Assembly: GCA_020349025.1 (NCBI GenBank)
Contig: CP070763.1
Location: 1,400,558-1,457,414, forward strand
Direction of reading: 5' to 3'
Length of the DNA: 56,857 bases
Origin: Candidatus Latescibacterota bacterium
Lineage (GTDB): Bacteria > Krumholzibacteriota > Krumholzibacteriia > G020349025
Below, piece after piece: positions 34,640 to 43,233 of the stretch. The notes under the pieces were generated by a model, which saw nothing but the letters and a program-made list of their open reading frames with translations, was not told the DNA's origin and searched no databases. The position numbers were made by a program, and so were the translations under genes. Position 1 is the stretch's first letter. Each line of letters starts with the position of its first letter.

Positions 34640-35305
34640 TCAGCGGGGAATGAGGTATCTGTTCAACAGCTCGACGTTCTCGGCCGCCGAGCGCCCGAGC
34701 TCGCTCTCGGGCTCGAGCGCACTGACGCGGGTCCAGTAGCGCACCGCTTCACGGAAGATCCCGGCATCGGCGAACGCGACTCCGACGCTGTAGAGAGCGT
34801 GCGTCGCATCGGCGTCGAGCGCGAGCGCCTTGCGATACAGCTCCATCGCCTTGGCGTAGTTGCCCTGGGCGTAATACGTGTTGCCCATGTGGCTCCACAC
34901 GTCCGGGTTCTCCGGCTCGATCGAAGCGGCGAGCTCGAACACCTCGAGCGCCCTCGGATAGCTCTCCTGCTCGTCGTACATGAGAGCCAGGTTGACGGCC
35001 GCCTTGAAGTATTGCGGATCGAGCTCCAGCGCCTTCCCGAAGGCCAGGATCGCACCCTGCACGTCGTTGACGGCAAAGTAGGCGTTGCCGAGATGGAAGT
35101 AGATCTCCTTGCTGCTGCGACCCTCGTCCACCGTGATCTTCAGGAGCCGCAGCCTCTCCTCGGGGCTCTTGCCTTCGAGCTCCTGCAGCAGCGCCTCGGT
35201 GTCGGTGTCGGCGCGAAGGGGTGTGGGGTGCAAGCCCACGGCGGCCAGAAGGGCCACCGCCACGGTGAGAGCCGCAGCGCGTGCGAGTCGCGTCGGGTTT
35301 ATCAT
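34640..35305 (-). CDS. Exported TPR protein
   Basis: The 221-residue protein has a signal peptide (MINPTRLARAAALTVAVALL...PLRA, about 1-34) and four to five TPR units (for example IYFHLGNAYFAVNDVQGAILAFGKAL in pieces from 55, DVWSHMGNTYYAQGNYAKAMELY, ALYSVGVAFADAGIFREAVRYW). ATG 35305 is chosen because GGAG lies five bases upstream; ATG 35326 is in frame but less well placed. It is probably the first gene of the run continuing through mnmA. Such small TPR proteins are periplasmic adaptors; the partner is not identifiable. Confidence 0.82.
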   Translation of the reverse strand: MINPTRLARAAALTVAVALLAAVGLHPTPLRADTDTEALLQELEGKSPEERLRLLKITVDEGRSSKEIYFHLGNAYFAVNDVQGAILAFGKALELDPQYFKAAVNLALMYDEQESYPRALEVFELAASIEPENPDVWSHMGNTYYAQGNYAKAMELYRKALALDADATHALYSVGVAFADAGIFREAVRYWTRVSALEPESELGRSAAENVELLNRYLIPR

Positions 35306-35353
35306 TCCGTCTCCAAGTCTCGACATCCAGCCGTCCTCGCGTCGAAAGACCTC

Positions 35354-35359
35354 AGTATA
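35354..35359 (-). promoter_or_regulatory. Possible -10 element upstream of the TPR-mnmA gene run
   Basis: Read on the minus strand this is TATACT, preceded by GCG and located 49 bp upstream of the TPR gene start. No good -35 is seen at 16-18 bp. It equals the -10-like hexamer found upstream of boxC. Confidence 0.3.
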
Positions 35360-35475
35360 CGCGAGGCACGTCCTCTGTGCAGCGGCTGGGCCCCTCGGTC
35401 CATCGTGCGGCGTGGTCGGCGTTTGTGTGTGCGGGCTCCCCGCACTCGAGCTTGCAAGGAGCGGACCGCGGCGGG

Positions 35476-36681
35476 CTAGTCGCTGCGCGGTGACTTCCGC
35501 TTCCACTCCTCCTGCCCCGAGATGCTCACGACCACGCGGAAGCTGCGTTCCTGCAACCCGTTGCGCTCGAGATCGCCGATCCAGGCGTGTTCCAGCGCCA
35601 GATCGAGCCTCCCCATGTCGGGGTGGATGGCAATCCCGACACCCAGGTGCAGGGTGGTTTCGCGCAAGCGTTCGCCGCCGACGTACTGCGGCCAGGTCCA
35701 CTGGCTGCCCCCGACACGGAACGCAACACGCCCGTTCGGATTGAGTTCCACGCCGCCCCCGGCGCGGTTCTCGTTGCCGACCTTCTCCGCTTCGTAGCTG
35801 CTGCCGCCGTACGCCTCCCACTGCCGCCACAGGTAGTCTCCGGTGAGCAGGAGACGCGATCCGAGGCGAACGGAGGCACCCAGGCGCCACACTTTCGGGA
35901 AACGGAACGTGGAGTTGACCGTGGCGTCGCGGAACGGCGTGCTCGAGGAGCCGCCCGGCGCCGCACTCTCCAGCGTCTCGCGCCGCTCACGCTGGACGTC
36001 GAACTCCGGGCTGTACGTCGCCCCCACCTCCAGCCACGGGGCGGGTCGCAGCAACACACCCAACGTGCCCGTGATGCCGGAGAGTCGATCGCGCCGGCGT
36101 GAGCCGAGCGGCAGGAGCGATTCTCCTTCGGTGATCCACGCTTCGTCGATCGTCCCCAGCATGAAGTCGGCCGTCGCACCGACGCGCAGGAGCGGACCGA
36201 GCGATCCGGCGAGGCCCACGGGCACCACGTAGAGGGTGCCGTCACGCTCGAAGCGCTGGGCATAGGTCAGGTCATCGATCTGGTCCGGCTCCAGCGTGAA
36301 CTCGCCGCGGAAGTTGCGCATCGCCATGAAGCCGGTCGTGAAGACCACCTTGCCGAACAGCGGCAAGGAGCCGCGAAGCTGTGGAAAACGCGCCATCCCG
36401 AAACGCTGCTGGGAGTCCATGTCGCTTGTCTCGCGCGATCCGGCCACGGCCATCACCGACAGCGACATGTGGTTCGCGCCACCAAGCGTCGCCGGGTTGA
36501 GAACGATGGCGGTGCGTGTCTCGTCGAGCCCGACACCGAGTACTCCGAGCGAGCGCGCCCTGCCATCCCCCGTCTCCTCGCTGACGCCGAGAAACTGCAG
36601 CGCAAAGACGGATTCCTGCGCGGACGTGGACGCCCACGCCAGCGGCAGCAGGACGAGCGCTGCCAGGAGAGGTCTTCTCAT
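35476..36681 (-). CDS. Outer-membrane beta-barrel protein (PorV/FadL-like)
   Basis: The 401-residue protein has a signal peptide (MRRPLLAALVLLPLAWAS...SA-Q) and the PorV/FadL-like opening: a glycine-rich plug (GRARSLGVLGVGLDE) followed by TAIVLNPATLGGANHMSLS. Regular barrel strands run to the C-terminus (RLDLALEHAWIGD, RSFRVVVSISG). ATG 36681 follows GAGGAAG, with GTG 36693 as an alternative. The start overlaps the end of the lipoprotein gene. It probably works with that lipoprotein and the TonB-like protein upstream, as a three-component outer-membrane assembly. Confidence 0.75.
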   Translation of the reverse strand: MRRPLLAALVLLPLAWASTSAQESVFALQFLGVSEETGDGRARSLGVLGVGLDETRTAIVLNPATLGGANHMSLSVMAVAGSRETSDMDSQQRFGMARFPQLRGSLPLFGKVVFTTGFMAMRNFRGEFTLEPDQIDDLTYAQRFERDGTLYVVPVGLAGSLGPLLRVGATADFMLGTIDEAWITEGESLLPLGSRRRDRLSGITGTLGVLLRPAPWLEVGATYSPEFDVQRERRETLESAAPGGSSSTPFRDATVNSTFRFPKVWRLGASVRLGSRLLLTGDYLWRQWEAYGGSSYEAEKVGNENRAGGGVELNPNGRVAFRVGGSQWTWPQYVGGERLRETTLHLGVGIAIHPDMGRLDLALEHAWIGDLERNGLQERSFRVVVSISGQEEWKRKSPRSD

Positions 36682-36689
36682 GCGCTTCC

Positions 36690-37916
36690 TCACGGTCGCG
36701 TCTCCCCGAAGTCGGCGGGCAGGCCGTAGATGATGCGGACCCGCGGTCGACGCTCCGGCATCGCGTCACGCGGCCCGTAGAACTCGAAATGCCGCGCGCT
36801 CGTTCCCTCGTTCGACAGACGCAGCAGCATGCCGCGATTCACCACGCTCCCCTCCTGCTGATCGAAGAGGTAGGGGGTGACCTCGATCTGCACAATGTCG
36901 TCGGCAGCCGGGATGGAGGTCCTGAAGGCCAGCGAACGCGTGTTTTCCGCCTCGGAGAACACGAGGGTGGAGTCGATCAGGACGGAATCGGACGGCACCA
37001 TGACGCCGAACTCGCGCAGCCAACCGAAGAAGTCCGCCTGGACGAGGATGAGGTCGGCGCGCTCGACGAACGCCGACTCCGGCAGCACGCTGCTGACGTC
37101 GGCGAAGTGGATGAAGCTGTGCAGGCGCCAGCCGTCGCTCGCCACGAGGTTGGTGCCAGGCGAGTAGGTGGTGTCGAACTCGACCACGGTGAGCCGGCGG
37201 TCCGGCGCGACGAGCTCGATGACGTCGTCGTAGGTCGCGTTGAAGGAGGCCGTCTCGACGTTCGACGCGTCGAGGTAGGGGTACTCGACGAACCCGGGCC
37301 CACCGCTTTCGAAACCTTCGAAGAGCATCGCCACGTTGACCTCGAGCAGGCTGTCTCCGCTCGCCATCACCGAGTCGAAGTCGGCGAGCTGCGCGAGATC
37401 GATGATGAACTCGAGTCGGGTTCCCTCGCTCAGATCCTCGCTGCTCAGCGTCTCGGGTGCAGCGATGATGGCCTCGGTGAGCTTCGGCACCGCGGTGAGG
37501 ACGGAGTCGACGCTCCAATCGCGCGCCCCGGGAGCGACCTCGCGCAGCGCGATAGGCATCGTGCCGCTGAAGAACTCACCCACCTGCGTCATGTCGACGG
37601 CCACTCGTCCTGCCGACAGCGCGATGGAATCCTCCACCGTCGTGGGCACGAAGAAGTCGTACAGAACGTGCGTCGTATACGCTCCCTGCGTCCCGAGCTG
37701 ACCGCGCCCTGAGTTTCCGAGCGACACCGGAATCAGGAAGACGCTGTCGAACTGCACCGTGGTGAGCAAGGTGTCGGCGAGCCCGGGCGGTGGTGAGCGC
37801 AGATCCGCGCCGAGCATCGTCAGCTCGTCCTCGCTGCAGGAGAAGCCGATCGCACCCAGGAGGAGGATCCCCGCGATGCGGTGCAATCCGACCGAGATTC
37901 GCTTGTCGGTTTCCAA
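36690..37916 (-). CDS. Large lipoprotein of unknown function
   Basis: The 408-residue protein begins at a TTG (37916) with AGGAGG four bases upstream. The N-terminus ends in a lipobox (LLLGAIGFSC, followed by SEDE), so it should be lipidated; acidic residues after the cysteine are common in outer-membrane or surface lipoproteins of Bacteroidota-like bacteria. The mature part is rich in beta structure, with alternating DSV, DST and TTV segments (FIIDLAQLADFDSVMASGDS, RADLILVQADFFGW) resembling DUF4270-like lipoproteins. I cannot assign a family firmly. It is followed by a barrel gene with a small overlap. Confidence 0.7.
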   Translation of the reverse strand: METDKRISVGLHRIAGILLLGAIGFSCSEDELTMLGADLRSPPPGLADTLLTTVQFDSVFLIPVSLGNSGRGQLGTQGAYTTHVLYDFFVPTTVEDSIALSAGRVAVDMTQVGEFFSGTMPIALREVAPGARDWSVDSVLTAVPKLTEAIIAAPETLSSEDLSEGTRLEFIIDLAQLADFDSVMASGDSLLEVNVAMLFEGFESGGPGFVEYPYLDASNVETASFNATYDDVIELVAPDRRLTVVEFDTTYSPGTNLVASDGWRLHSFIHFADVSSVLPESAFVERADLILVQADFFGWLREFGVMVPSDSVLIDSTLVFSEAENTRSLAFRTSIPAADDIVQIEVTPYLFDQQEGSVVNRGMLLRLSNEGTSARHFEFYGPRDAMPERRPRVRIIYGLPADFGETRP

Positions 37917-37995
37917 ACTTCCTCCTCGTACACACGCAGCCGGACGCACGGGCAGCGGCGGACCGGCGCCAGTCAACATCGTGTCCAGGGGGCCG

Positions 37996-39015
37996 TCAAG
38001 GCACGTCTCGTGCCCCCGGCGGCAGGTAGATGAAGCGCACCGTCACCACGAGGTTCTTCTCCGGGAAATCGGCAGGCAGGGCCCGGAATGGTGCTGCCCC
38101 CTCCATGGCGGCCTGGCTGGCGCGGTGCAACGATTCATGTCCTCGGCTCTCGACGATCTCGACGTTCGACAGCGTCCCGTTCGGCTCGATCACTGCCCGC
38201 ACGAGCGTCCAGCCGCCGTCGATGATGCCGTACTGCGCGTACGCCGCCGGCGGATACCAGGCGGCCATCAGCTTGCGGCGCATGGAATGCCAGTACGGCT
38301 CGTAGTCCCACGCGCGCGTGCTGAACGCATACTCGCCGAACGAGAGCGCGCCCGCGTCCGCGAAATCCTCCGACCGACGGGCGCCGTACCCGGGGCGCTG
38401 CGGCTTCTCGCGCTTGCCGGTCATCATCTGCTCCACCGTCGCCGGGAGCCGGTCACGCAAGCCGGGCTGCACCGACTGGATCGCATCGAGCAGAGTGCGC
38501 GGCTCGCGTTCCGGGACGCCGGGCTGTTCTTCCGCGGCGGAAGCGGGGCTTGGACCGTTGTCATCGCCATCGGCACCCGGAGCATCCTCCTCGGCACCCG
38601 TTCCAGGGATGCTGTTGTCGAAACCGATCGTGCCGCCGGCCGGAACGTTCGTGTCCTTGTCATCGCGCACCATGTCCCGCGCCAACGAGTTGAAGCGTCC
38701 GAGAATGTCGGTGTCGGGCGCTTGTTCGACGCGGCTCGACTCCGACACGTCGGCGGTGATCTCGTTGAAACGGAAGCGCACGACTTGCATCTCCGGCTCC
38801 GCCGGCGCCACCCCGAAGCGCTGCGCCAGGACGGTGAGCATCGGCGCGACGGCCCAGATGAAGAGCAGGATGAGCAGGTGCAGAAGCAGCGAGAAGCTCA
38901 CACTGCGCCCAAAATGATCGTGGATGGAATCGACGTCGAGCACCTGAGGCGTCCTCGCACGGGTCGAGACGATGTCTGGCCACCGCGCGGTGCGGGCCGA
39001 TGGCTTCTTCAACAA
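37996..39015 (-). CDS. TonB-like protein (second TonB homologue)
   Basis: The 339-residue protein has one membrane anchor near the N-terminus (about 38-60, SVSFSLLLHLLILLFIWAV), an acidic/proline-rich periplasmic region (about 70-230) and a C-terminal TonB/TolA-like domain (about 240-335). That domain contains WHSMRRKLMAAWYPP, GWTLVRAVIEPNGTLSNVEI and LHRASQAAMEGAAPFRALP. The longest frame starts TTG-TTG at 39015 without a ribosome binding site; GTG 38943, with GAGG nine bases upstream, is a good alternative. No ExbB/ExbD gene adjoins it, so it may borrow the motor encoded at 11117-12702. Confidence 0.8.
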   Translation of the reverse strand: MLKKPSARTARWPDIVSTRARTPQVLDVDSIHDHFGRSVSFSLLLHLLILLFIWAVAPMLTVLAQRFGVAPAEPEMQVVRFRFNEITADVSESSRVEQAPDTDILGRFNSLARDMVRDDKDTNVPAGGTIGFDNSIPGTGAEEDAPGADGDDNGPSPASAAEEQPGVPEREPRTLLDAIQSVQPGLRDRLPATVEQMMTGKREKPQRPGYGARRSEDFADAGALSFGEYAFSTRAWDYEPYWHSMRRKLMAAWYPPAAYAQYGIIDGGWTLVRAVIEPNGTLSNVEIVESRGHESLHRASQAAMEGAAPFRALPADFPEKNLVVTVRFIYLPPGARDVP

Positions 39016-39092
39016 TATAGCAATCGCCGAGGCCCCGCACCGGGGCGCGGTCGGTTCCGTGTGTGCGGCCGCGCACGAGAACTCAAAACACC

Positions 39093-39098
39093 ATTATA
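39093..39098 (-). promoter_or_regulatory. Consensus -10 element upstream of the second TonB-like gene
   Basis: On the minus strand this is a perfect TATAAT, about 78 bp upstream of the proposed start at 39015. It lies inside a conspicuously AT-rich island (39081-39110) in the 144-bp gap between the methyltransferase stop and the TonB-like start. No recognisable -35 hexamer is present at 16-18 bp. Confidence 0.4.
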
Positions 39099-39159
39099 CA
39101 GTTGGTTACGGCCACAACCTCGACTGCGACTCGAGACGCCGCGGGCGCGGCGCGCCACC

Positions 39160-40005
39160 TCAGAGCCGCCGCAGGTCGGCGAACACCAGCCCGGCCAGGT
39201 ACTCGCGCAGGGGCGGCGCCTGCAGGAGCGGCTGCAGGAAACGAAAGCGTGGCACGACATAGTGGACGTCCACAGGCTCGAGACGCTTCTCGGCGGCGAC
39301 GATCTCGTGGAAGCCCTCGACCGTGATTCCGTTCACGCAGTTCTCGAAGTAGTCGACGATCTCGTCGTAGCGTGCGCGCGCGCGCGCGTCGGCATCCGCT
39401 CCCCCACGCACCTGCTCCTCGGCGCGCAGCGAGCGTTCGAGCGTGCCGTACAGGAGGCGTCGCGACAGCAGCAGCTGGCACCAGGGGATCTTGACGTGAT
39501 CGTAGAGGTGCGAGCCGAGGGGTGAACGCCACGGCGTGAAGTAGAGGTAGAGGTGGCCGCCCGGCTCGAGGACTCGCGCCAGCTCGGCCAACGCCGCGGC
39601 GGGGTCGGCGAAATGCTCCATCGAATCGTTCGCGGTCACGACCGAGAAGGTCGCATCGGCGAACGGAAGCTGCATCGCATTCCCCTGCAGGATGCGGACG
39701 CGCTCCTCCTGGTTGCGGCTGCGCGCGAAGCGCAAGCTCTGGCGCACGTGGCGTGGCTCCAGATCGAGACCGACGACGGGATCCGCTCCCGACTCCGCGT
39801 ACCACACCGTCTTGCCACCCATGCCGCAGCCGACATCGAGAAGGCGGGCCGCGCGCAGCCCCCCGGCGCCGAAGTGCTCGAGGAAGACGCGGCGACCGAC
39901 GTCGTACTCCCACTCGGAGTACGCTTGCTCCGACTCGCGACCGCCGACGTTCGGGCGCGGCAGCAGGCGGTTGATCCGCACGACGGTTTCCAGGAGAAGA
40001 TCCAT
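39160..40005 (-). CDS. SAM-dependent class I methyltransferase
   Basis: The 281-residue cytoplasmic protein has the Rossmann-type methyltransferase motifs: motif I LLDVGCGMGGKT (55-66), the acidic end of strand 2 in VVGLDLEP, and VVTANDSMEHFADP as motif IV/V with ELARVLEPGGHLYLYF following. The C-terminal third is unassigned and would recognise the substrate, which is unknown. It starts 4 bp after the HAD gene stop, so co-transcription is very likely. A short alternating CG run (about 39374-39389) lies within the gene. Confidence 0.85.
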   Translation of the reverse strand: MDLLLETVVRINRLLPRPNVGGRESEQAYSEWEYDVGRRVFLEHFGAGGLRAARLLDVGCGMGGKTVWYAESGADPVVGLDLEPRHVRQSLRFARSRNQEERVRILQGNAMQLPFADATFSVVTANDSMEHFADPAAALAELARVLEPGGHLYLYFTPWRSPLGSHLYDHVKIPWCQLLLSRRLLYGTLERSLRAEEQVRGGADADARARARYDEIVDYFENCVNGITVEGFHEIVAAEKRLEPVDVHYVVPRFRFLQPLLQAPPLREYLAGLVFADLRRL

Positions 40006-40009
40006 GCGC

Positions 40010-40843
40010 TCAGCTGACGACGGAGTCGAGGACGTAGGTGGGGCGGATCTCGCCACGCGCCATGGCGCTCTCCGCTTCGTCGCGGCTGCGGTGCCACCCC
40101 GAGAGCACCAGCATCGTGTCGAAGCCCATCTGCGCGCCGCCGCGGATCCCCGATTCGATGTTGTCGTCGACGACGAGAACGCGCGGTGACGCGAGCGAAG
40201 TGCGCGCCCGCACGCGTGCGATCGCGAGCTCGAAAATGGGGCGGTACGGCTTTCCCAGCCACTGCACCTGCACACCCAGCTCGCGTTCGAAGATGCGCGC
40301 CAGGGCTCCGGCGACCAGCGTGATCTCACCCGCGCCCGTTGGCGTGAAGACGTCGGGGTTGGTGCAGAACACCGGAGCGGCGCAGCGGTACACGGCGTTG
40401 CAGGCAGCATCGAGGACGTCTTTGTCGAGCTGGCGCGAGCTTCCGACCACGACACCGCGCGCCTCAGGATAGCGGCGGCGCGCTTCCGCATTGGCGATGA
40501 CGACACCACCGGCGCGGCGGACGTACTCGGCCGCCGCCTCGTTGCCGATGCTCAGCAACGGCGCACCGACGAGATCTCGGCGCGGCAGCTCCAGCGTCAG
40601 CACTTCGCCGGCCGTTATCAAGTTCTCGGTCGGAATGCGCAGGCCGATCTGCGACAGCCCCTGGCTGATCTGCTCCGGCAGCGCCGTCCCGTTGTTGGTG
40701 ATGAAGAAAACAGGCGGGCCCTCGGCGTCGAGCCTGTCGAGGAGAGCGGGCACCCCTTCGATGGCATCGCGCCCCAGGTGCAGAACGCCGTCGACGTCGC
40801 ACAGGACGACGTCGTAGGCGCGGAAGATCTCGAGGCTCTGCAT
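40010..40843 (-). CDS. HAD-superfamily phosphatase (NagD/4-nitrophenylphosphatase-like)
   Basis: The 277-residue cytoplasmic protein has HAD motif I DVDGVL (16-21), motif II FFITNNGT (46-53), a lysine in WLGKPYRPIF for motif III and VLVVDDNIESGI for motif IV, here with DDN in place of the more usual GDxxxTD. The order and the C2-type cap between motifs II and III match the NagD group, which acts on small sugar or nucleoside phosphates. The ATG has GGAGGAG close upstream. It lies between an acyl-CoA dehydrogenase gene (35 bp upstream) and the methyltransferase gene. Confidence 0.87.
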   Translation of the reverse strand: MQSLEIFRAYDVVLCDVDGVLHLGRDAIEGVPALLDRLDAEGPPVFFITNNGTALPEQISQGLSQIGLRIPTENLITAGEVLTLELPRRDLVGAPLLSIGNEAAAEYVRRAGGVVIANAEARRRYPEARGVVVGSSRQLDKDVLDAACNAVYRCAAPVFCTNPDVFTPTGAGEITLVAGALARIFERELGVQVQWLGKPYRPIFELAIARVRARTSLASPRVLVVDDNIESGIRGGAQMGFDTMLVLSGWHRSRDEAESAMARGEIRPTYVLDSVVS

Positions 40844-40878
40844 CTCTCCTCCGCAAGCAGCCGTCTACCCCACGCAGC

Positions 40879-42024
40879 CTACGAGCGCTCGAAGATCTCC
40901 TTGGCGATGATGAGTCGCTGGATCTGGCTCGTTCCCTCGTAGATCTGGAACACCTTGGCGTCGCGCATCAACTTCTCGACCGGATACTCGGTGCTGTAGC
41001 CGTAGCCGCCGAAGATCTGCACCGCATCGAGAGCCACGCGCATGGCGGTGTCCGCCGCGAAAGCTTTGGCGTACGCCGCCTGCAGCGTGTTGCGACGCCC
41101 CTGATCGATGGTCCATGCGGAGAGCCACACGAGCAATCGCGCCGCCTCGACGTCCTTCGCCATGTCCGCGATCATGAAGGAGATCGCCTGGTGGCGCGCG
41201 ATCGGAACGGCGAAAGCGACGCGCTCCTGCGAATACTGCACCGCGTGCTCCATGGCGTGCCGCGCCAGTCCCACGGCGGCGGCGGAAACGACCGGGCGCG
41301 TATGGTCGAACGCGGCCATGGCGATCTTGAAGCCGTCTCCCTCGTTGCCCAGGCGATTCGCCGCCGGCACTCGGACTTCACTGAAACGAACGGCGCGCGT
41401 GTCGCTGGCGTGTTGGCCGAGGTTCGTTTCCTTCTTGCCGACCTCGACACCCTGCGATTCTCGCGGCACGATGAATGCCGACATGCCGCGGTGCTTCTTC
41501 GCCGGATCGGTGTAGGCGAGGACGAAGTACCAATCCGCGTGGCTGGCACCGGTGATCCACATCTTCTCGCCGCTGACCACGTATTCGTCGCCCGCCTTCT
41601 TCGCCTGGGTCTTGATGCTGGCGACGTCGCTCCCGGCGTCCGGCTCGGTGACGCAATAGGAGGCGAGCTTGAACTCCTGCGTCATCGGCGTGAGCCAGCG
41701 CTTCTTCTGCTCCTCCGTTCCAGCGACGATGATGGGAGCCTCGGCGAGGCCGTTCGCCTCCATCGCCGTGCCGATGCCGGTGCAACCCCATCCGATCTCC
41801 TCCGCCAGCAGGCAGCCCTCGAGGACACCCAGCCCGAGGCCGCCATACTCCGACGGAACGTGGGTGTTCATGAGACCCACCTCCCACGCCTTGCGCAGGA
41901 TCTCGGTGGGGAACTCGCCGGTGCGATCGTGCTCCACGGCGCGCGCATAGATCTCCTTGGCGGCGAACTCATGCGCCAGGTCGCGCAGCTGGCGCTGCTC
42001 CTCGGAGAGGCTGAAGTCGATCAT
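40879..42024 (-). CDS. Acyl-CoA dehydrogenase (short/medium-chain type)
   Basis: The 381-residue flavoenzyme introduces the alpha-beta double bond into acyl-CoA and passes electrons to ETF. FAD-site segments are YCVTEPDAGSDV (about 119-130) and VVSGEKMWITGA. The C-terminal catalytic motif is YEGTSQIQ (E363 at the position of the medium-chain enzyme base), with QIFGGYGYSTEYPVEK before it. ATG 42024 is chosen because AGGAG lies seven bases upstream. The 247-bp gap to the divergent 3-hydroxyacyl-CoA dehydrogenase gene should contain both promoters (a TACCAT near 42235 is a weak -10 candidate on the plus strand); I see nothing else in it. Confidence 0.93.
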   Translation of the reverse strand: MIDFSLSEEQRQLRDLAHEFAAKEIYARAVEHDRTGEFPTEILRKAWEVGLMNTHVPSEYGGLGLGVLEGCLLAEEIGWGCTGIGTAMEANGLAEAPIIVAGTEEQKKRWLTPMTQEFKLASYCVTEPDAGSDVASIKTQAKKAGDEYVVSGEKMWITGASHADWYFVLAYTDPAKKHRGMSAFIVPRESQGVEVGKKETNLGQHASDTRAVRFSEVRVPAANRLGNEGDGFKIAMAAFDHTRPVVSAAAVGLARHAMEHAVQYSQERVAFAVPIARHQAISFMIADMAKDVEAARLLVWLSAWTIDQGRRNTLQAAYAKAFAADTAMRVALDAVQIFGGYGYSTEYPVEKLMRDAKVFQIYEGTSQIQRLIIAKEIFERS

Positions 42025-42271
42025 GGACTGCTCCTCGACTGGTTGCTCGTTCCGAACCGCAGGGTAGGAGGGCCCTCCGGGACGGTCAAGCGCCCGGCGC
42101 GCCAGCCGGTGCGCACGGAGGGGCCGACGCGATCGAATGCTCCGTAGTGCAAAGCGGCCATGGCGACCGCCGCGCCGGGCGTTCCACACGGGAACGGAGC
42201 TGCAACCGATGTTCCAAGCGATCGGGGTCGTGTACCATGGGGCCACACTTGGAAGCCGGGAGGATTGGCGC

Positions 42272-43126
42272 ATGGGTTTGACCCGGATTGCGATCGTCGG
42301 GGCGGGAATCATGGGGCGCGGGATCGCCCAGGTCGCGGCGCAAGGTGGCCTCGAGACGTTTCTTCAGGACGTCGATCGAGCACAGCTCGAGAACGCCGGA
42401 AAGGCGATCCGCAGCAACTTGCAGCGAGCGGTGGAGAAGAAACGCTTGACCCAGAAAGAGGCGGACGCGGCGCGCGAACGCCTGCGAACGACGACCGAGC
42501 TGCCAGAGGCCGCGGCGGAAGCGGAGGTCGTCATCGAGGCGGTGCCGGAGCGGATCCACCTCAAGATCGAGATCCTCGCCGAGCTGGACCAGCTGTGCCA
42601 CCCCGAAACGATCCTCGCCTCCAACACCTCCTCACTCTCGATCACCGAGATGGCCGCGGTGACGCAGCGTGCGCCAAACGTCGTCGGCATGCACTTCTTC
42701 AACCCGGTGCCGCGCATGCGACTGCTCGAGATCGTGCGCGCGCTCGAAACCAGCGATGAGACGCTGCGGACCGCGGAGGCGGTCGGCCAGCTCATGGGCA
42801 AGGAAACGGTCGTCGTGCGCGAGTCGCCCGGGTTCATCACCAGTCGGATCAACGCGCTCATCGGCAACGAGGCCTTCCGCATGTTGGAGGAGGGAGTTGC
42901 CAACGCCCACGATGTCGACAAGGCGCTCAAGCTGGGCCTGAACCATCCCATGGGTCCGTTCGAGCTCGTCGACCTCGTCGGTCTCGACACACGCTTGTCG
43001 ATCCTGGAGTACCTGCACCGGACGCTGGGTGACCGCTTCCGCCCGTCGCCCCTGCTCGTGCAGTACGTCAAGGCGGGTCGACTCGGACGCAAGACCGGCC
43101 GCGGCGTCTACGCCTACGGCTCGTGA
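42272..43126 (+). CDS. 3-hydroxyacyl-CoA dehydrogenase (PaaH/FadB2-like)
   Basis: The 284-residue NAD-dependent enzyme oxidises L-3-hydroxyacyl-CoA to 3-oxoacyl-CoA. The Rossmann motif is GAGIMGRGIA (10-19). The catalytic histidine is in VVGMHFFNPVPRM (H141), with SNTSS (117-121) and E153 nearby. The C-terminal dimer domain has NHPMGPFELVDLVGLD. Length and single-domain architecture match the stand-alone 3-hydroxybutyryl-/3-hydroxyadipyl-CoA group rather than fused FadB. ATG 42272 follows GGAGG at eight bases. It leads a cluster with enoyl-CoA hydratase and aldehyde dehydrogenase. Confidence 0.93.
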   Translation: MGLTRIAIVGAGIMGRGIAQVAAQGGLETFLQDVDRAQLENAGKAIRSNLQRAVEKKRLTQKEADAARERLRTTTELPEAAAEAEVVIEAVPERIHLKIEILAELDQLCHPETILASNTSSLSITEMAAVTQRAPNVVGMHFFNPVPRMRLLEIVRALETSDETLRTAEAVGQLMGKETVVVRESPGFITSRINALIGNEAFRMLEEGVANAHDVDKALKLGLNHPMGPFELVDLVGLDTRLSILEYLHRTLGDRFRPSPLLVQYVKAGRLGRKTGRGVYAYGS

Positions 43127-43157
43127 CCGCTCGCCGACTTCGACCCGGGCGCCGGGG

Positions 43158-43185
43158 TTGACTGCTTGCCGCGATCTGGTAGCTT
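43158..43185 (+). promoter_or_regulatory. Sigma70-like promoter before the enoyl-CoA hydratase gene
   Basis: TTGACT (43158-43163) and TAGCTT (43180-43185) are separated by 16 bp and lie about 48 bp upstream of the ATG at 43234. The -35 element matches the consensus at five of six positions. It would allow the hydratase, aldehyde dehydrogenase, amidohydrolase and oxidoreductase genes to be transcribed separately from the preceding gene. Confidence 0.45.
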
Positions 43186-43233
43186 GGTCCGGATTCGTGA
43201 CCGGACCCTCCTCCAATTCCCAGGGAGATTCGC

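Noticed and set aside
42137..42271. In-frame 5' extension of the 3-hydroxyacyl-CoA dehydrogenase
   Set aside because: The extra residues do not belong to the family, which begins just before the NAD-binding motif, and GGAGG stands eight bases before the ATG at 42272.
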